A stretch of 64,000 nt of DNA, taken from positions 124,001 to 188,000 of the forward strand of contig JAMXBD010000234.1 of the NCBI GenBank assembly GCA_024138025.1, given 5' to 3'. This DNA comes from Combretum micranthum. Lineage: Eukaryota > Streptophyta > Magnoliopsida > Myrtales > Combretaceae. Under the pieces are notes generated by a model. The model was given only the letters and a program-made list of their open reading frames with translations, had not been told where the DNA came from and ran no database searches. Position 1 is the first letter of the stretch, and every line of letters begins with the position of its first letter. Position numbers and translations under genes: made by a program. This document shows, piece after piece, positions 11,472 to 24,926 of this stretch.

Positions 11472-11788
11472 GATGGGCATGGGCAGGATGTGACTAGTGA
11501 CTCAACCTAAACCACCTCTGATGGGTTGACTCATCGACCTCGCCTAGCAGCATGAGTCATTAATGGGTCAACCCCCAACCCATCAACTTGGTGGGTTGGT
11601 CTAGGTTATCCCATTAAAAAAAATACACTAAGGAAAAATAAATATAAATAAATGAATGTTTCAACTATTCTAATGTGAATAGTGAAAAAAATATTAGTAT
11701 TCGCAACATTAAATGAGTTGTTATTAATAATACAAATAATTAATATAGTTAAAAGGACGTGTGATTCCATTTATATATAAACTTATAA
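11472..11788 (+). mobile_element. Repeat family X, left part of split copy
   Basis: Starts at ATGGGCATGGGCAGGATG and is similar to 17788-18200 and 32815-33240: the same order of CATGGGC motifs, GGGTTGACTCAT/GGGTCATGACT-type words, GAATGTTTAAAT and TTATTAA(T)ACAAATAAT. It stops at 11788 and resumes at 15464 on the far side of a 3.7 kb insertion. No coding capacity was seen. The ends have weakly inverted GGGCATG / CATGCCC motifs, so a non-autonomous DNA transposon is likely, class unknown. Confidence 0.5.
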
Positions 11789-14700
11789 TGTAAACCCCTA
11801 GATTTTAGATAGTTTTACGAATAATTCATAAAGCTGAAAGTCAAACCAGAACTCTAGAGCCAACATAGGTTAACAATAAGTTCTAGAGACCTTAGATTCG
11901 GTAGGGCCGCACTTGGAACCCTAAAACAATAAAAACAAGATAACCTTAGTTTATAATTTAAAATTATGTCCTATAACCAAGAAAGATCATATTTGCCAAA
12001 AATTCATCTGTTTTAAACCCAAATAGGATTGATTTCGAAAATTAGGGCATTGACACAGCAAAACGAGGAAATATATTCTGACAAACAATTTAAACTTGTA
12101 ATGTAGTAAGAATTCGTAAAAATATCAAATACAATTTTTACGGCTCTAAAAAAGTCAGATATAGCCTAATTATGCATATTTTTATTACTACCGGTAATTA
12201 AACTATCTTATTTCCTATTCAATTACTATTCATTACTATTTATCTATCTCTACTTTTCCTTGCTACTTATTCTTACACATCTTACACACCTATTCTTATA
12301 TTTTCTTTTCTAATACTACTTTATACATAGCTTATCTTATACATAACTTACTAAGTTTAATCACATTCTCTTTCCTTCCTTCACTTTAACCAATGCCCCT
12401 CTCTGTCTCTCTGTATACCTTCTAATTCTTTTTCTTTTTCACTTATTTAATTAACCTTAAAAATTCCTCCTCAAAACTTTATGAATATCCCTTCATACCC
12501 TCATTCTTTACACATTCACTCAAACACATAACAAAACTCTCTCCAATTTTCTCCACAAATTCTCCTCCTCTTCTATCCATTCATGTCACATACATACATA
12601 TATACATACACACACACCCATTTGTTTTCTCAAATTTTTCCTTCATCCATCTTCAATCTTAGGTAAAATACTAAACCTCCTCCTTGGATTATATTAACAT
12701 AACATGAAAAATATGTATGTTATGTTTCCATATAAAATCCTCATAATGCATATGCTAGGGAATGAAAATATAGAAACAACATATTATTCATGCCTTGTTA
12801 ACTTCATGTTCATGTTTATATTATGTTGTATTGTTGTTTCTAACATTAACTTTGTATATGTTAATAAGTATATATAATATGTATATTTATGAAGCATAAA
12901 TTCTCACTAATCTAACTTTTATTTAATACTCTTATTTCATTGCTCATTATATATTTTTTGCTAATAAATTAAGACTAGTCAAATTTTAGTCTTAGACTTG
13001 TTTATCTTCGAGTCAAAACAAAAGGAAACTTGTCCATTTCTATGCCCTAGAGAGTCTTGAATACAATCTAAGACTCTCATATTTTCTTAGTCCTTACATT
13101 GCTTTATTCATGAGACTAGAGTTATTTCAAGTCTTGGGAAGCCTTGAAAAAATCTAAGACTTTCATGATTTTCCTTCTTTGTGCTTTTCTCATTTTAATG
13201 GTAATTGGAATTTATTCAAGTCTCGGGGAGTCTTGATGACAAGCTAAGACTCCCATAATCTTATTTTGATATTTTTATATATTTTGATTATCCATCTTTA
13301 ATTTTTATATGAGTCTATGCTAATAATTTTAGTCTTAGTATAATTGCTATATTTGTACGCATGTACAAACATGGTCATAAGTGATATTATCATGATAAAA
13401 TTTCAAAGATGTAAATATTGGTAATTCTTTATTTTATAGATCAACTTTCAAGAACTTTATTTTCAACACTAAGGAAAAATTTGTCATTAGGAATAAAATA
13501 ATAAAAATAGGTACTCAACTAAATTTTCGAAATATCAAAATGAGTGCTTTTTTTTTTTTTTATAAAAAGACAAATGTTGATAATTTGTTTTTATACAAAT
13601 TTTTAAGAAAATCTATCTATAATACGTATACCAATCTTTTGTTGAAATAAAACTTTGGGACAAGTTAACTTTCTAATTTTCTCATATGAAAAAGATTAAT
13701 GGTGCTTTTGAATGTAAATCAACTTAGAGTAAATTAACCAATAACCCCATAAAGGTTCATGTGTTAAAAACTTATTAATTAAAAAAGAGTTATTATAAGA
13801 ATAAAGTATTTATGAAATTAAATGAATATAAAACCTTAATTTTTCTTAGCCAAGTATCACATTTACAATAAACTAAGGTTGGTAAAATTTTTTTTAAATC
13901 TAAAACAAGATTTTCCATAAACTTAACTTACCACCTTCCATAAGAGATTGTTTGCAAAAATTCTATTTTTACGTAAAATCACTAGGATCACGCATTTAAA
14001 ATGAGATAATATTGCTATTATATGATTTCTAAACACTAAAATATTTTTATGTTTGCCTTAGAGTGTTGAATAAAGTAAAACATTTAAAACATAATAAAAA
14101 TAAAGGCTAGAATGTTCGGGACGTAATCTGTACTGCCCTATTTCGAACCCTTAATGGCCCTAAATGTTAAAATAACCTTAGAAATATATATAATATATAT
14201 ATCTTTCGAAGTAGGTAAAAAACAATTACTAATATGCTAAATTCTGAGTTAAAATGAGCAATTTATGGCCGTTTTAAGTTGGAATTTCTGCAATCAGGAA
14301 AAATGATGCGAATAATAAAATAGAATTAGAAAATTTATATAGGATCTATAAAATACTTATTATAGGTATTCCTTTTGCCTAGGCGACGAAGAACTCGAAG
14401 CTTCATACCCTAAAGACTATTAAGATTTGGGCACGATATGGCTAAGTGAGTTTATCTCCTTATTTTACATACTTATCTTTGTACTTGTAGTTTAGAAACA
14501 CTAGAAATAGGAAAAAGATAAAATGGGATATGCATATGAGGATCATTATGGAAGTGATTGTGATCGTGGTGCTTATTGAAAATAATCTAAGTATATCGGA
14601 ACTTGAATTGTCGATAAATTAATTACTATCTTTATGCCATGTTGAAGTGTTTGTGAATAGCTCTATGATCGCCCTTAAGATACTTTATACATATGTTAAG

Positions 14701-15463
14701 AACAAATTAACAAATTGATCATGCATGTCACAAAGTAGGTTGCATTGCATTCGTTGCTATACCCTTGGTAAGACAAAAGTATAGTAGTAGTGGTTAATAG
14801 TAGCCCAAAAATCTACAAGTTTTTTAGGCATTAGTAGCCTGAAAGATCTATGAAAAAATATTATCAAATTGTGATCGTATGTGCCTATAACCCCTAACCC
14901 CAAATGGAGGGCGTAAATCCATTTAAACATATGGTCTCCGGTTGACCATGTGTATTACTTGATCATGTAGATGATGCATTTCATATGCTTATATAATAAT
15001 GACTTGTTTGATTGTTTTTATTCGAGTACGTTATTACGAGAATGTTCTCGCTAAGTAAAGCTAGCTTATGCCCCCTTAAATACCTTTTGTAGCATCCATA
15101 CCTATGGTTGAAGCCACACAAGATATTTACTTAGGTATTGAACATTGGCTTAAGGAGCTTTTGGAAGAAGTCCATGATAAAATTTTAGCATAGACTTCTA
15201 TAGAAAAATCACCCTGTAAATTTACTTTTGGAAGATAGCTTTTGGGACATTTGTAATGACTTTGGCAAGAGTATGCCCTAAGGAATTGTAAGACTCTTTA
15301 TTTGGATCATGAAGTTGTGATTTCTATCCTTGAATGCTGTTATTTGATATTCGTTAAGCTACTTGTTTACAAGGTGAGTCCTCTATTATCATGTAAGTAC
15401 ACTTTACACTCGATATCGAATGTGACACGTTGCCACGTTTAGGGTACCCTTTGGGGCGTGACA
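11789..15463 (+). mobile_element. Solo-LTR-like block ending GGGGCGTGACA
   Basis: The block begins TGTAAACCCC (11789) and ends GGGGCGTGACA (15463), giving the TG...CA termini of an LTR. The terminal GGGCGTGACA word also ends the long-LTR-like elements at 24492 and 40843 (reverse). Flanks TATAA (11784-11788) and TCTAA (15464-15468) are a plausible 5 bp target duplication with one change. It holds a pyrimidine-rich leader-like zone (12220-12660), a GT-type donor-like AGGTAAAATA at 12661, and three near-repeats of about 88 bp at 13050-13260. It has no gag or pol. The insertion reading is supported because the flanks rejoin a family-X copy that is uninterrupted at 18150-18300. Confidence 0.6.
13040..13270 (+). 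repeat. Three tandem near-repeats, about 88 bp period
   Basis: Units around 13051, 13137 and 13224 share the pattern AAGTCT(T/C)GGGAAG/GAGTCTTGA followed by CTAAGACT(C/T)TCAT and a T-rich spacer. They lie inside the solo-LTR-like block, where subrepeats are common. They could contribute regulatory motifs, but that is not shown. Confidence 0.6.
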
Positions 15464-15900
15464 TCTAACCAAAGGATATCTTTGCTTCTTAAAAATGTGG
15501 GACTCATTGACTTTGTGGGAGTTGTTTCGTGTCTTGAGTGTTTTCAAGTCTCATATTGCTAACTTTATAAGTAGAAGCAGATATGCTTATGTATAAATAA
15601 ATACACATCTTCAACAATTCTTTTAGTAAATGGACTAATGACTATTATTCTTAGGCCTAATTTTCCTTTCAGTTGAAAGTTTATCTAAGTTATTTTACAA
15701 ATTTATTAGATATATATTTCTCTTTATTTTACTTTTTTTATTTCTAATTTTTTTAAAAATAATTAAAAATAATAGATGTAATTATTTTTAAATTATGTTA
15801 ATTAAGAAAAACAACTATTGAGTCCAATGGACCATAAACCGGCCCATGACCTCGAGCTGATTTGGGCCTGTGCCAAGTCTCTCTCTCTCTCTCTCTATAA
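15464..15900 (+). mobile_element. Repeat family X, right part of split copy
   Basis: Continues the family-X copy broken at 11788: AACCAAAGGATATCTTT parallels AACCCAAAGGAAATCCTTT at 18256, and the tail with GTAAATAAATACACAT and AACAAAT/AGTAAATGGACTAA matches 18420-18470. It runs into GGCCCATGACC...GGGCCTGTGCC and a TC microsatellite (15879-15895). The left breakpoint of the large tandem duplication lies inside this segment, at 15767-15770. Confidence 0.5.
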
Positions 15901-16346
15901 ACACACACACACACACATATATATGTAGAACATAAAAGAGAAAAAAAATGAAGAAATACTAGCAAATCTTACCCATACTTCATATTGCCCCAACTAGTTG
16001 AAGAAACAAGATGATAACATAAAACTAAAAAAATATAATTTAAAATATAATTTTTTTTCTTTTTTACTTCAATGGAATTCCAAAAATGTTTTTTTTTTCC
16101 TTTCTAGTAAGAACCTTGAGAAAAAAATCTAGAAAAAGAATAAAATATTTTGATGAAGAAAATGTAGAATTAACTAAATAATCAATTCAAGCTTGATAGA
16201 TATTGATTAGGCTAGCATCCTAATCAAGTTAAACATACGAAGCTAGAGCTCTACTTAATAAACTACTCAAGTAGCTCAAGCCCAATCTCAAGCTCAAGCT
16301 TAAGCTCAACACGATTATTCTCGAATCAAACTCAAGCAAACATTAG

Positions 16347-17227
16347 GATTAGGCATTGATTGGTTTGGTTTGGATTTTACTAAAACCAAAGCAAACCACA
16401 ATTTATGGTTTTTTTTCCACCTAAAACCAAACCGTCTAAACAATTTATAACAATTTGGTTCGGTTTGAATTACGAATGACATCAAAATTTTAATTTAAAA
16501 AAATTGTTTTGATCTTTCACATTTATGAGAATACTCAAATATTTAAATTACTCTATAAAGTTTAAATTGCAAATCACTACAACATATTTCATAAATCCAT
16601 TACATTCATATTCCATAGTAATCCATAAAATCATTCAATGGCCAATCAATTACATACCAACAAAGTATATTCACTAACTAATACATAGCAAGTCATATTC
16701 TATAATCCTCTATAAAACTATCCAGTCAATCTTCTGCTAATAAATTTGATAAAATAAAATAAAAATTATCTACTAACAAAAGTCATTCACAAATAAAAAG
16801 TGATTTGCTAACAAAGTACGTTGAAAAGACTATACTTTATAGAGTTAAAATGACTAACGAAAAAATAGCACTAAGTCATCAATGGAAGCATATATCTACA
16901 CCTAAAAGAAATTTTAAAAAAGAACAAATTAGCATTAACCAATATTAACCAAATGATAAACATCATAATAAAACCATAAGAACATGTATGACCTTTAATC
17001 AATCATCATAAAAAATTATAGTTACAAATAAAATATTATTATATTTTCCTAAAACGATTTGATTCTTTTAATGGATTTGTTTAGTTTACCCCTCAACCTA
17101 ATCATAAATTTACGGATTGGTTCATATTAAAAATTTTTTAAACCAAATTGTTTTAAAAAACCATATTTTTTGTTTGGTTTGGTTTACATCCGATTCAATT
17201 TTATCGATTTTTTTGCCTACCCTCGTA
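16347..17227. mobile_element. hAT-like non-autonomous element, copy-1 version
   Basis: Left end AGGATTAGGCATTGATTGG with TTTGGTTTGG, right end GGTTTGGTTTACATCC...TGCCTACCCT. The ends AGG(A)TAGGCA and TGCCTACCCT are inverted, resembling the short hAT terminal repeat. The interior is AT-rich without a transposase. It is shared with copy 2 (31325-32256), so it was in place before the duplication. The 8 bp target duplication is not clear. Confidence 0.45.
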
Positions 17228-17787
17228 AATATCATGTCGAACTCAAATAGTTGTGAATTTACTTTGTTCATTTGCACCATATGCATATCTCTAGGTGTGA
17301 GTGTGGTGCAATATGGTTGAATATCACATTAAATTATAGTTTATTGTTTTTAATCAAATCTAATTAGTGGAGAATATTATATGGTCCCATGGTGGTAATA
17401 GCAGGATCAGTTCTGTTATATCATTGAACTATTTATATTTATTCCAACCATGATATAAATTGTCAAATTATTTTACACTTATATTTTCATAATTAATTTA
17501 ATTATAATATTAATAATGATACAATACCATCATAGGATCGTAGAAATTCCCAATTAGTAGATTTAATTCGTAATATTTTCAAGAAGGAAAAATTCAACGT
17601 GATTCAATATATAGTTCAAACATATAGATCTAATGACTTTACAACAAATGACAAATACAAAATAATATATCTATACGTGAAAGGATCCACATTAACTATA
17701 TCCATGGACATTGAAATTACATATCTTGTGGTCTACAATTTCCAATTTAAACCTATAATGACACTATAAGCATAGTACTAATAAGTA

Positions 17788-18745
17788 AGCATGGGCATGT
17801 GCTAGGTTCGATATGTGTTTGGGCATGGGATAGGTTTGATGCGTGACAACAAGTAAGCATGGGCATGTGCTAGGTTTTAGGTTTGATGCATGACTTGACC
17901 CAGCTCGACTCTAATGGGCATAACCGTTAGCCTGGCCTTACCATTTAGGTTATAACTCATTATCTCAACCCTACTGTATGGGTCATGACTTATTTAATAA
18001 CCTGATATACTGTTAGGTCGGTGTTCGTTTAGGCCTCTGACCCACTGGATCCAACCAGATCATGCCATATATATATATATATAATATATAAAGAAAAGTT
18101 GAAAAAATATATATATAAGAAAGGAATGTTTAAATTATTTTTCATGTGAGTTGTGAAAATTTTTTATTTATTCATGATATTTGATGTGCTGTTATTAAAA
18201 TACAAATAATAAATATATTTAAATTGTAAGCCTTGTTGATTTATATAGACTTCCAACCCAAAGGAAATCCTTTTTCTTAACAATATGGTATTTCTTTTTC
18301 TCATCTTTTTTCTTAACAATGCAGGACTTCTTTTTGTTTTTATGAGACTTATTTTTGTCTTAAGTTTTCTATAGTTCCACATAACTTGGTTTACAACTTA
18401 AAAGTGGATATGCTTGTTTGTAAATAAATATACATGTTGAATAATTCCTTCAACAAATAGACTAAAAACTACTGTTTTTAGATCTAATTTTATTTTTTCT
18501 TAAAAATATGTTATTGTTTACTTCAAATTTTATTTTTAGTTTTATCTTTATATTATTTTTTCAATTTTCAATTTTGTATTTTTAAAAGAAATTATTTTCA
18601 CAATTTTCTTTTTAATTTTTGTTATTTTTTTCTCTCTAGAATTGGCCACACTTGTCTTTGGTTAGGCTGGTTTGAGGCTACCCTAGATCCAATCTATGAC
18701 TCAATATGTTCTAGCCGATTTGGATGCATGCCCATATCTACCTAA
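17788..18745 (+). mobile_element. Repeat family X, uninterrupted copy
   Basis: Starts GCATGGGCATGTGCTAGG, with a second GCATGGGCATGTGCTAGG unit at about 17858, and ends near GCATGCCCATATCTACC, giving loosely inverted ends. The sequence around 18240-18270 is continuous where the copy at 11472/15464 is split, which makes it the empty-site control for the 3.7 kb block. The minus-strand frame 18164-18382 lies inside and is not a gene. It is paired with copy 2 at 32815-33790. Confidence 0.45.
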
Positions 18746-19794
18746 GTATACCTATAAGAATACCCTTACACAAGAGAGGCCTTTTTCTTTCATTCTCTTC
18801 TTTCTCTTTGGAACGTGAAGCAATTTCAAGATATGGATCTAATCCATTTTCAAAACCCCAAAAATTACATTAAACCTTTTTTTTTTCCACATGAAACAAG
18901 TCCAAATCAAATGTAATCTCTCACTTATCTTATCATAAAACCATTTTGATGAATATAGAGAGCATGGAAATGAATATATTAGAATATGTTTTTTTTTTTG
19001 TTCACTTAGAGATATTAATTACAGAAATATGTTTTACAAATCACAAGTTAGACATATGATTTTTTGTTACAAAAGTAAATCCAATGTTTGTCATGCCATT
19101 TATATTATGCTATAGAGGAATGGCACGGCTATTGTTAGATTTAGGGGCTATATTAATTTTTCAAAATTACAAGTCATAAATAAGTTATGTGTCCTTTTTA
19201 CTTGACTAAAATGCCTGAAAATCATAGGTCATAGTTGCAAGTTTTATGCTTTTTAAAAACCTTCACATCTTTCCAATGCAATTTTTTACTTTAGTAGAAT
19301 CTTAATTACTTTTTTATAAGTTATATTGTAGTAAATGTTTCCCTACAAAAATGGGCAAACAAGTGTTACACCCAGTAAATTGAGACTAATTATCAAATAT
19401 CATACACCTAATATCAAATAATAAAAACACTTTGCACAAAGAACTCATATTTCAACGTTCTCAAATTCATGTCCTGTTTCAGTAATAACCTCCTAAAGAA
19501 AAGCCAACGAGAATAAAAAGCTAAAAGCAATACCTACAGCCACTAAAATAGTCCTCCTTTTCGTGGGTCGCAATCGCAACTAAGCATATGAGATAGAGAA
19601 GAGAGTGTTCGGGCGAGGTGGGTGAGGGGCCGAGGGTGATTAGAGTGGATGCAGAGAGTTGGTAGTGTAGTCTAGAGTACAAGTGACTTGGGCTAAGAAC
19701 AAGTAATGAAAGACAACACTTACATAGCAGAACATAACCGCAAAATGCAATGGTTCTGTTCGGTTTGTATCACAAATTGAATCACATACTGAAT

Positions 19795-22700
19795 GAAATA
19801 CATCGAATTTTACCAACCTAAATTAGAAACATTGTAATTAAATATTATAAAAATATGAGAAGTTTTAAATTTTATTTTAAAGTTAACTTAGTAATTGAAT
19901 TTATACTGTTTAATTAATTGATTTCATAAATTATAGAATATAATTAGATGATCTAATTAGTAAATAGACTTAATTGAAATTAGAAATTCCAATACCACAA
20001 GTACCCATTTCAACTTATCAAATTACTTCACTTTCCTATCTCTAATATACTCAATCCCTTTCAATTAACAACTTGAACCTAACTTTTCAAAATTCACCAT
20101 CTAGAAATTAAAAATCACATAATAAGATTGAACTCATTTATGGCATAAGACTCGGTTAAATATTTCTCTAGCTAGTGAAAAATACCAAAGATAAAATCAC
20201 TAAACATGAGTCAATAACTCATTAATCATACATCTACGACTATAAATATCAAATGTAGAATAGCTCGATTAATTCTTAGGGCTTGGTAGATAGTAAATGA
20301 TAGTTTAAACATGAATCGCTAAGGTTGAAATATACGCAATAAAACTAGAAAACTGATTAATATCTATCAAAACTAGGCTCAAATAAAAATTCTAAACACG
20401 CAATTATGAAATTTAGAATTTTCTGAATCTTTTGAGCATAATACCCTAACTTAATCTATCGGGACTAGAAACTTAATCACATAAATGAAAATTTTTATAA
20501 TTTAACATAATTAGAAATTATAAAGTTTAATGGAAAATAATGGTTCTAATGTCATTAATACCCAATTTAACCTATTAAGCAACATCAATTGGCTATTTCA
20601 ACAAATTCAAGTTAATCAAAACTTTCCAATTATCAATTGAACTTTATTAATCAAGTTTAATCATCTAAAACCCTAAATATCCAATTTAGACATTTTGGTC
20701 TAAATTCCAACTCCTTAAATCTTAGAAATTTAAAACTAAATATTTTCATTCAAATCTAAATTCCTAAAACTCTAAATTCAAGTGAGATATTAATTTTTCT
20801 TTAATTAGATTTTCTAAATTCAATTTCTAATGTAATTAGCAAACTTTCTTTTCTTATTTCCTAAATCTATTTCTAATTCCCAAAAGCCTATAACCTAAAA
20901 CCTAATTCATCATCTAAAACCTAATTCCATTAATATTACATTCAAGCCCATGAATCAAGCCCATAAAGCCTATTAGACTATGTTCTTGTCATGCAGCCCA
21001 TATAGGATACAAAATCTCAATGTCTAGAAAAATCTAACCCTATGAAAAGACCAAAATAACCTTAGCCACTTCAAGAAAGTTTCTTCATCTATGAAAAGAC
21101 CAAATTGCCCCTTAAATATCTACAATGTGAATACAAGAAAATATAAGTGTGTGAAAAGACCAAATTGACCTTAACCAACTCAGAAGATTTCTACACCTAG
21201 GAGAAGACTAAAATGCCCTCAATTAATTGAGCAAAATTACCAAAAAGCCCATAAACCTAATGGAAAGTACATGACCTAAAACACTATAAAAAAAAGCCTT
21301 AGAAAACCCTAAATTTGCTCCTCCATTTTCAACAGCCCTTCCTGTCCAAAAATCCTCTCAAAAACATCTCCCAAAATCCACAAAGATCCTACAACAACTC
21401 CTCTTCAAGAAAGTCTTCAATAGGTAAGAAAATCTACCCTATTTCCATCATCCAATTACTTAATTTCTTCCCAAAAATCTAATTTATATTTCAATTTATT
21501 CTTAGGTGGTATTTGAAGACAAAATCAAAGTTAAGATGGAGATTTAGTATTAGAAACATCATCAAAGTATTGAAGTAGTAGTAGAGAAGGTTATTTTATT
21601 GATATTGCTAAATTCAAGTAAGTAATTATAATTAATTTGTTTAATTATGTTAATGACATTTATATTCATGTAAATCGCTAAAAATAAACTTAGATTCAAG
21701 TATTAAATAATATAGGTATATACAAGCATGAAAACCAAAATATACACATGTATATGTATGTATGTTAGATAATTTGAGTATTTGAAATTATTATATGTAT
21801 GAATATATGTGTGTTATATGTTAAATTGATATGTTTTATTGAAATGAAATTATCAAATAAGTATATGAATATATAAAATATACATTCTATTGAAATATGT
21901 ATGTGTGTTTTGACATATATATACATATATATGTTGGAATTTGGATAAAATGTGTTAATGATGATGATTTGAACTATGATTTTATGATTAAAGTTGTAAA
22001 ATATAAATAAAAGTATATAATAGATAATAAAACATAGAATAACATGTTTTAGATTAATTAAATATGCTTAAAAATCAATTTACACGCATATATATGCAAT
22101 AAGGACAACTTAAGTTATAATATTTAGGTAAAATATTAAATGAATTTATTTTTAGATGAAATTTATAAAAATGATATTTTAACATGTTTATATATACATT
22201 GAAAATTTTCGTGATTTTGAAATATATTTACTTTTTTAAAAATTAAATTACAAAATAGCAAAACAAGCTAAAATAGTGTTTCGGCCAACAGTGGTGCACG
22301 TGAATTTATATGGCCAAATGATGACTTTTTCTTCTCCTTTTTAGGTGAAAATATAATGGTTTGAAAGCTTAAGAAGTCTACTTTAATATTGTGTAAAGAA
22401 CTGGACAAGAACCAGTCGGGTTGATGGTCAAATTTGAGTGAACCGATCAATCACCATTCTGTCCTCTATTCTCGACCAATTAGATGAAATTGAAATATAA
22501 AACCTAATTAACAAATTTTTAGGCCAAGTAAACTTATGAATATTTTAACATGTGTGTTAGGTAGTCTAAATAAAAATTTAACTTAAGAACCATGTTTAAA
22601 ATAGTGAACCAACTTATTTAAGTTTGGGTGCACATTAGTTTTCTATAGGAAATGGAATATTGGAATTTAAGGTAAAGTAATTCTAATAAAATAAATATAA

Positions 22701-24492
22701 AAAATGTGTTTACATATTAAAATATGAATTTTAAGATAAATAATTAATTATTTGATTTAGGAATTTATTTAATAAAATAGGCATAAATATGGCTTTATAA
22801 GATAGTATGAATATAATAGGAAACTAATCTAGATACCTTAGCATATTTAAACGTAAAAATAGATTATAAATAATATAAATAGAATAATTTTATTTTAAAT
22901 ACGTATTTCATTTAATAAAATTTTATGAGATTTAATATATGATATGTTATTTAAAATACTATTAAGGACTTAATTGCTATAAAATGGGTTTCATAGACTA
23001 AGTTAAATATAAGTTGGACTTAATTGATTAACTCTATCCAACTTAGCTAAATTAAGCTAATAGAGATTTATTAATTAATATTGGCTTAGTAAATTCGTTA
23101 GGAACCAACAATTTACACTTAACTATACTCAAACGAGTAAACTCCTATAAGACCATGTTAAATTGCAATTGGCTTAAGATAGACAATGAATAATAAGGTA
23201 AATATATTATTTCAAATGAATGTTCACTAAACATGAGTATTTTATATGAGTTTAATATAAATCAATAGTCGATTTAGATGCTCATATGAATCAATCTTTT
23301 GAGTAGATATCTGTTAGGAGTCTACCACCTGCTTTAACTCCTGGTCTATCTTCTGTTTGTTCAAAATACAGATTTTGTACTAGGTACTTAGTGACTTGTG
23401 TGTTGCGTGCTAGGGTAGGCATTCTAAATGAACTAATACTTAAAGACAACTTTAATAATTAATTATTGCCTTTGCGTGGCCGTTTTTGAAACATGACCCA
23501 AGGGGTGGTAACCTTGCTAAGCGATATCAGCATAGTAGTTAGGCACTTAAGCATTATGAGTGGCTCGGCAGGTATTTGATGGGCGAAACGGTAGCGGGAT
23601 AATGTCTACCTGGATTGGAGAGAAGTGGTTTAGTATGTTTACGACTATGGACGCCAATTGAGCTGCACTGTAATATGGACTGTGAAAGGTAGATATGCGT
23701 AATGACTGTGACCCCTAGATAAGGCTATTACTTGTAGACATAGGAGATATAGGTATTCGGACTGTCTATATCAACCCTCTGAGCAGTTACTGCTACTCGG
23801 ACCCTTAGGTTCCCAGCTTGTTACCGGAGTGTGAGTGCTTCACTGTTGTTTACTACACTTTAATTTAAAAATATAAACTATTAATTTTTGTATTGCATTT
23901 AGAACAGGTGTGTATGCCTATATCGTGTGTGCTTGTGTTGCTGTCGTACTAGGATTTGGCTTATTCCTTTCTTTTTCGGGTGATAATCTGGATGATTGTG
24001 ATTATCAGGTATGGGACGACACTAAAGGAGCTTGTTAATGAGTTGAGTGCTAGGAACGTTGAACTGTTTATGCTATTGGCAAAAGTTATTAATCATCTTT
24101 TCGAACTTATAATTAGATAAGGGCATATTTATGAGCCCATGATTGTATTTTGAGATACTAGACATTGTGTACTTTGAGATATCTGATGGTATGATACTTA
24201 TTTATAAATGTTTGTCTACTCACATAAGTAGTCTATTTAGAAATCATTTTGAGAAATTTACTATATGTAATGGTCACTCATGAAAGTAGCATATTCGGAA
24301 ATCATTTTAAGGAAATGTATTTCTTTTCAGCTGCAACTCTAGTCATTTTCAAAATCTAATTCAATGATTTTAGAATCTAAAATTTGTTTAGCAACGATCA
24401 CGATAAAACTATAAATTAAGTTAGCCTTAACGTATAATGCGTAAGTGTTATACGTGATGGTTGACACGCCTTGAACCTAGTTCGGGCGTGAC
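19795..24492 (+). mobile_element. Long-LTR-like element, copy A
   Basis: A 4.7 kb block absent from the matching place in duplication copy 2 (35311-35325). The right end reads TTCGGGCGTGAC, the terminal word of this LTR family. It is homologous in reverse orientation to 40843-41514 plus 47198-50550. It contains an AT-rich 5' part, a pyrimidine-rich leader (21300-21430) with AGGTAAGAA at about 21423, an AAGTAAGTAATTATAATTAA segment shared with copy B, and a GC-richer 3' part (23330-24060) with TAGCGGGATAATGTCTACC. No gag, RT or integrase was seen. It may be a solo LTR or a large non-autonomous element. The left TG terminus and target duplication are not clear. Confidence 0.6.
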
Positions 24493-24599
24493 CATCAGCC
24501 TAGCCAAATTGGTTCTTAGAAAGGAAAAAAAATTGATTTGAATTGGTTTTTTACAAATCAAATTACAATTCTCATTATTTTTTCTCTTTTTCTTTATTT

Positions 24600-24926
24600 A
24601 CACAGCCCTAGAGTTGGGTCCCACACTCACAACCCAACCATAACTTTTACCGCAAAATTACTGTGAGTGAGCCAAGTAAGGAGCTTGAGTAGCAGTAAGT
24701 GGGATTCAATGGGCAAGGAAATTAACAATGTCGAGAAGCCTCTAAGCAGCCATCATTTTTTTTTTTTTTTTGTCTATTGCAATTGGTGGGAAACATCTAC
24801 AATGCATGATGACCCGAACAAAACAAAAGGAACTTTGTTTTTAGTTCCGTCCACTTTTTCATTCTTTCGCTTTTTTGGACAATTCCTTTCAATTGTTATC
24901 GAGGTATTGGTTTCTCTAAAATTATA
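24600..24926 (+). other. Conserved low-copy segment, copy 1
   Basis: Paired with 35445-35745 at higher similarity than the surrounding AT-rich DNA, including GAGCCAAGTAAGGAGC, GTGGGATTCAATGGGCAAGG and GGTGGGAAACATC. The reading frame 24667-24948 is open here, but in copy 2 the corresponding frame is split into different frames, so conservation as protein is not supported. It may be an old promoter, exon or repeat. Confidence 0.3.

Noticed and set aside
19560..19690. Possible exon on the minus strand, shared with 35070-35200
   Set aside because: The short shared minus-strand frame (about 14 codons) is too short to support a gene; similarity is explained by the tandem duplication.
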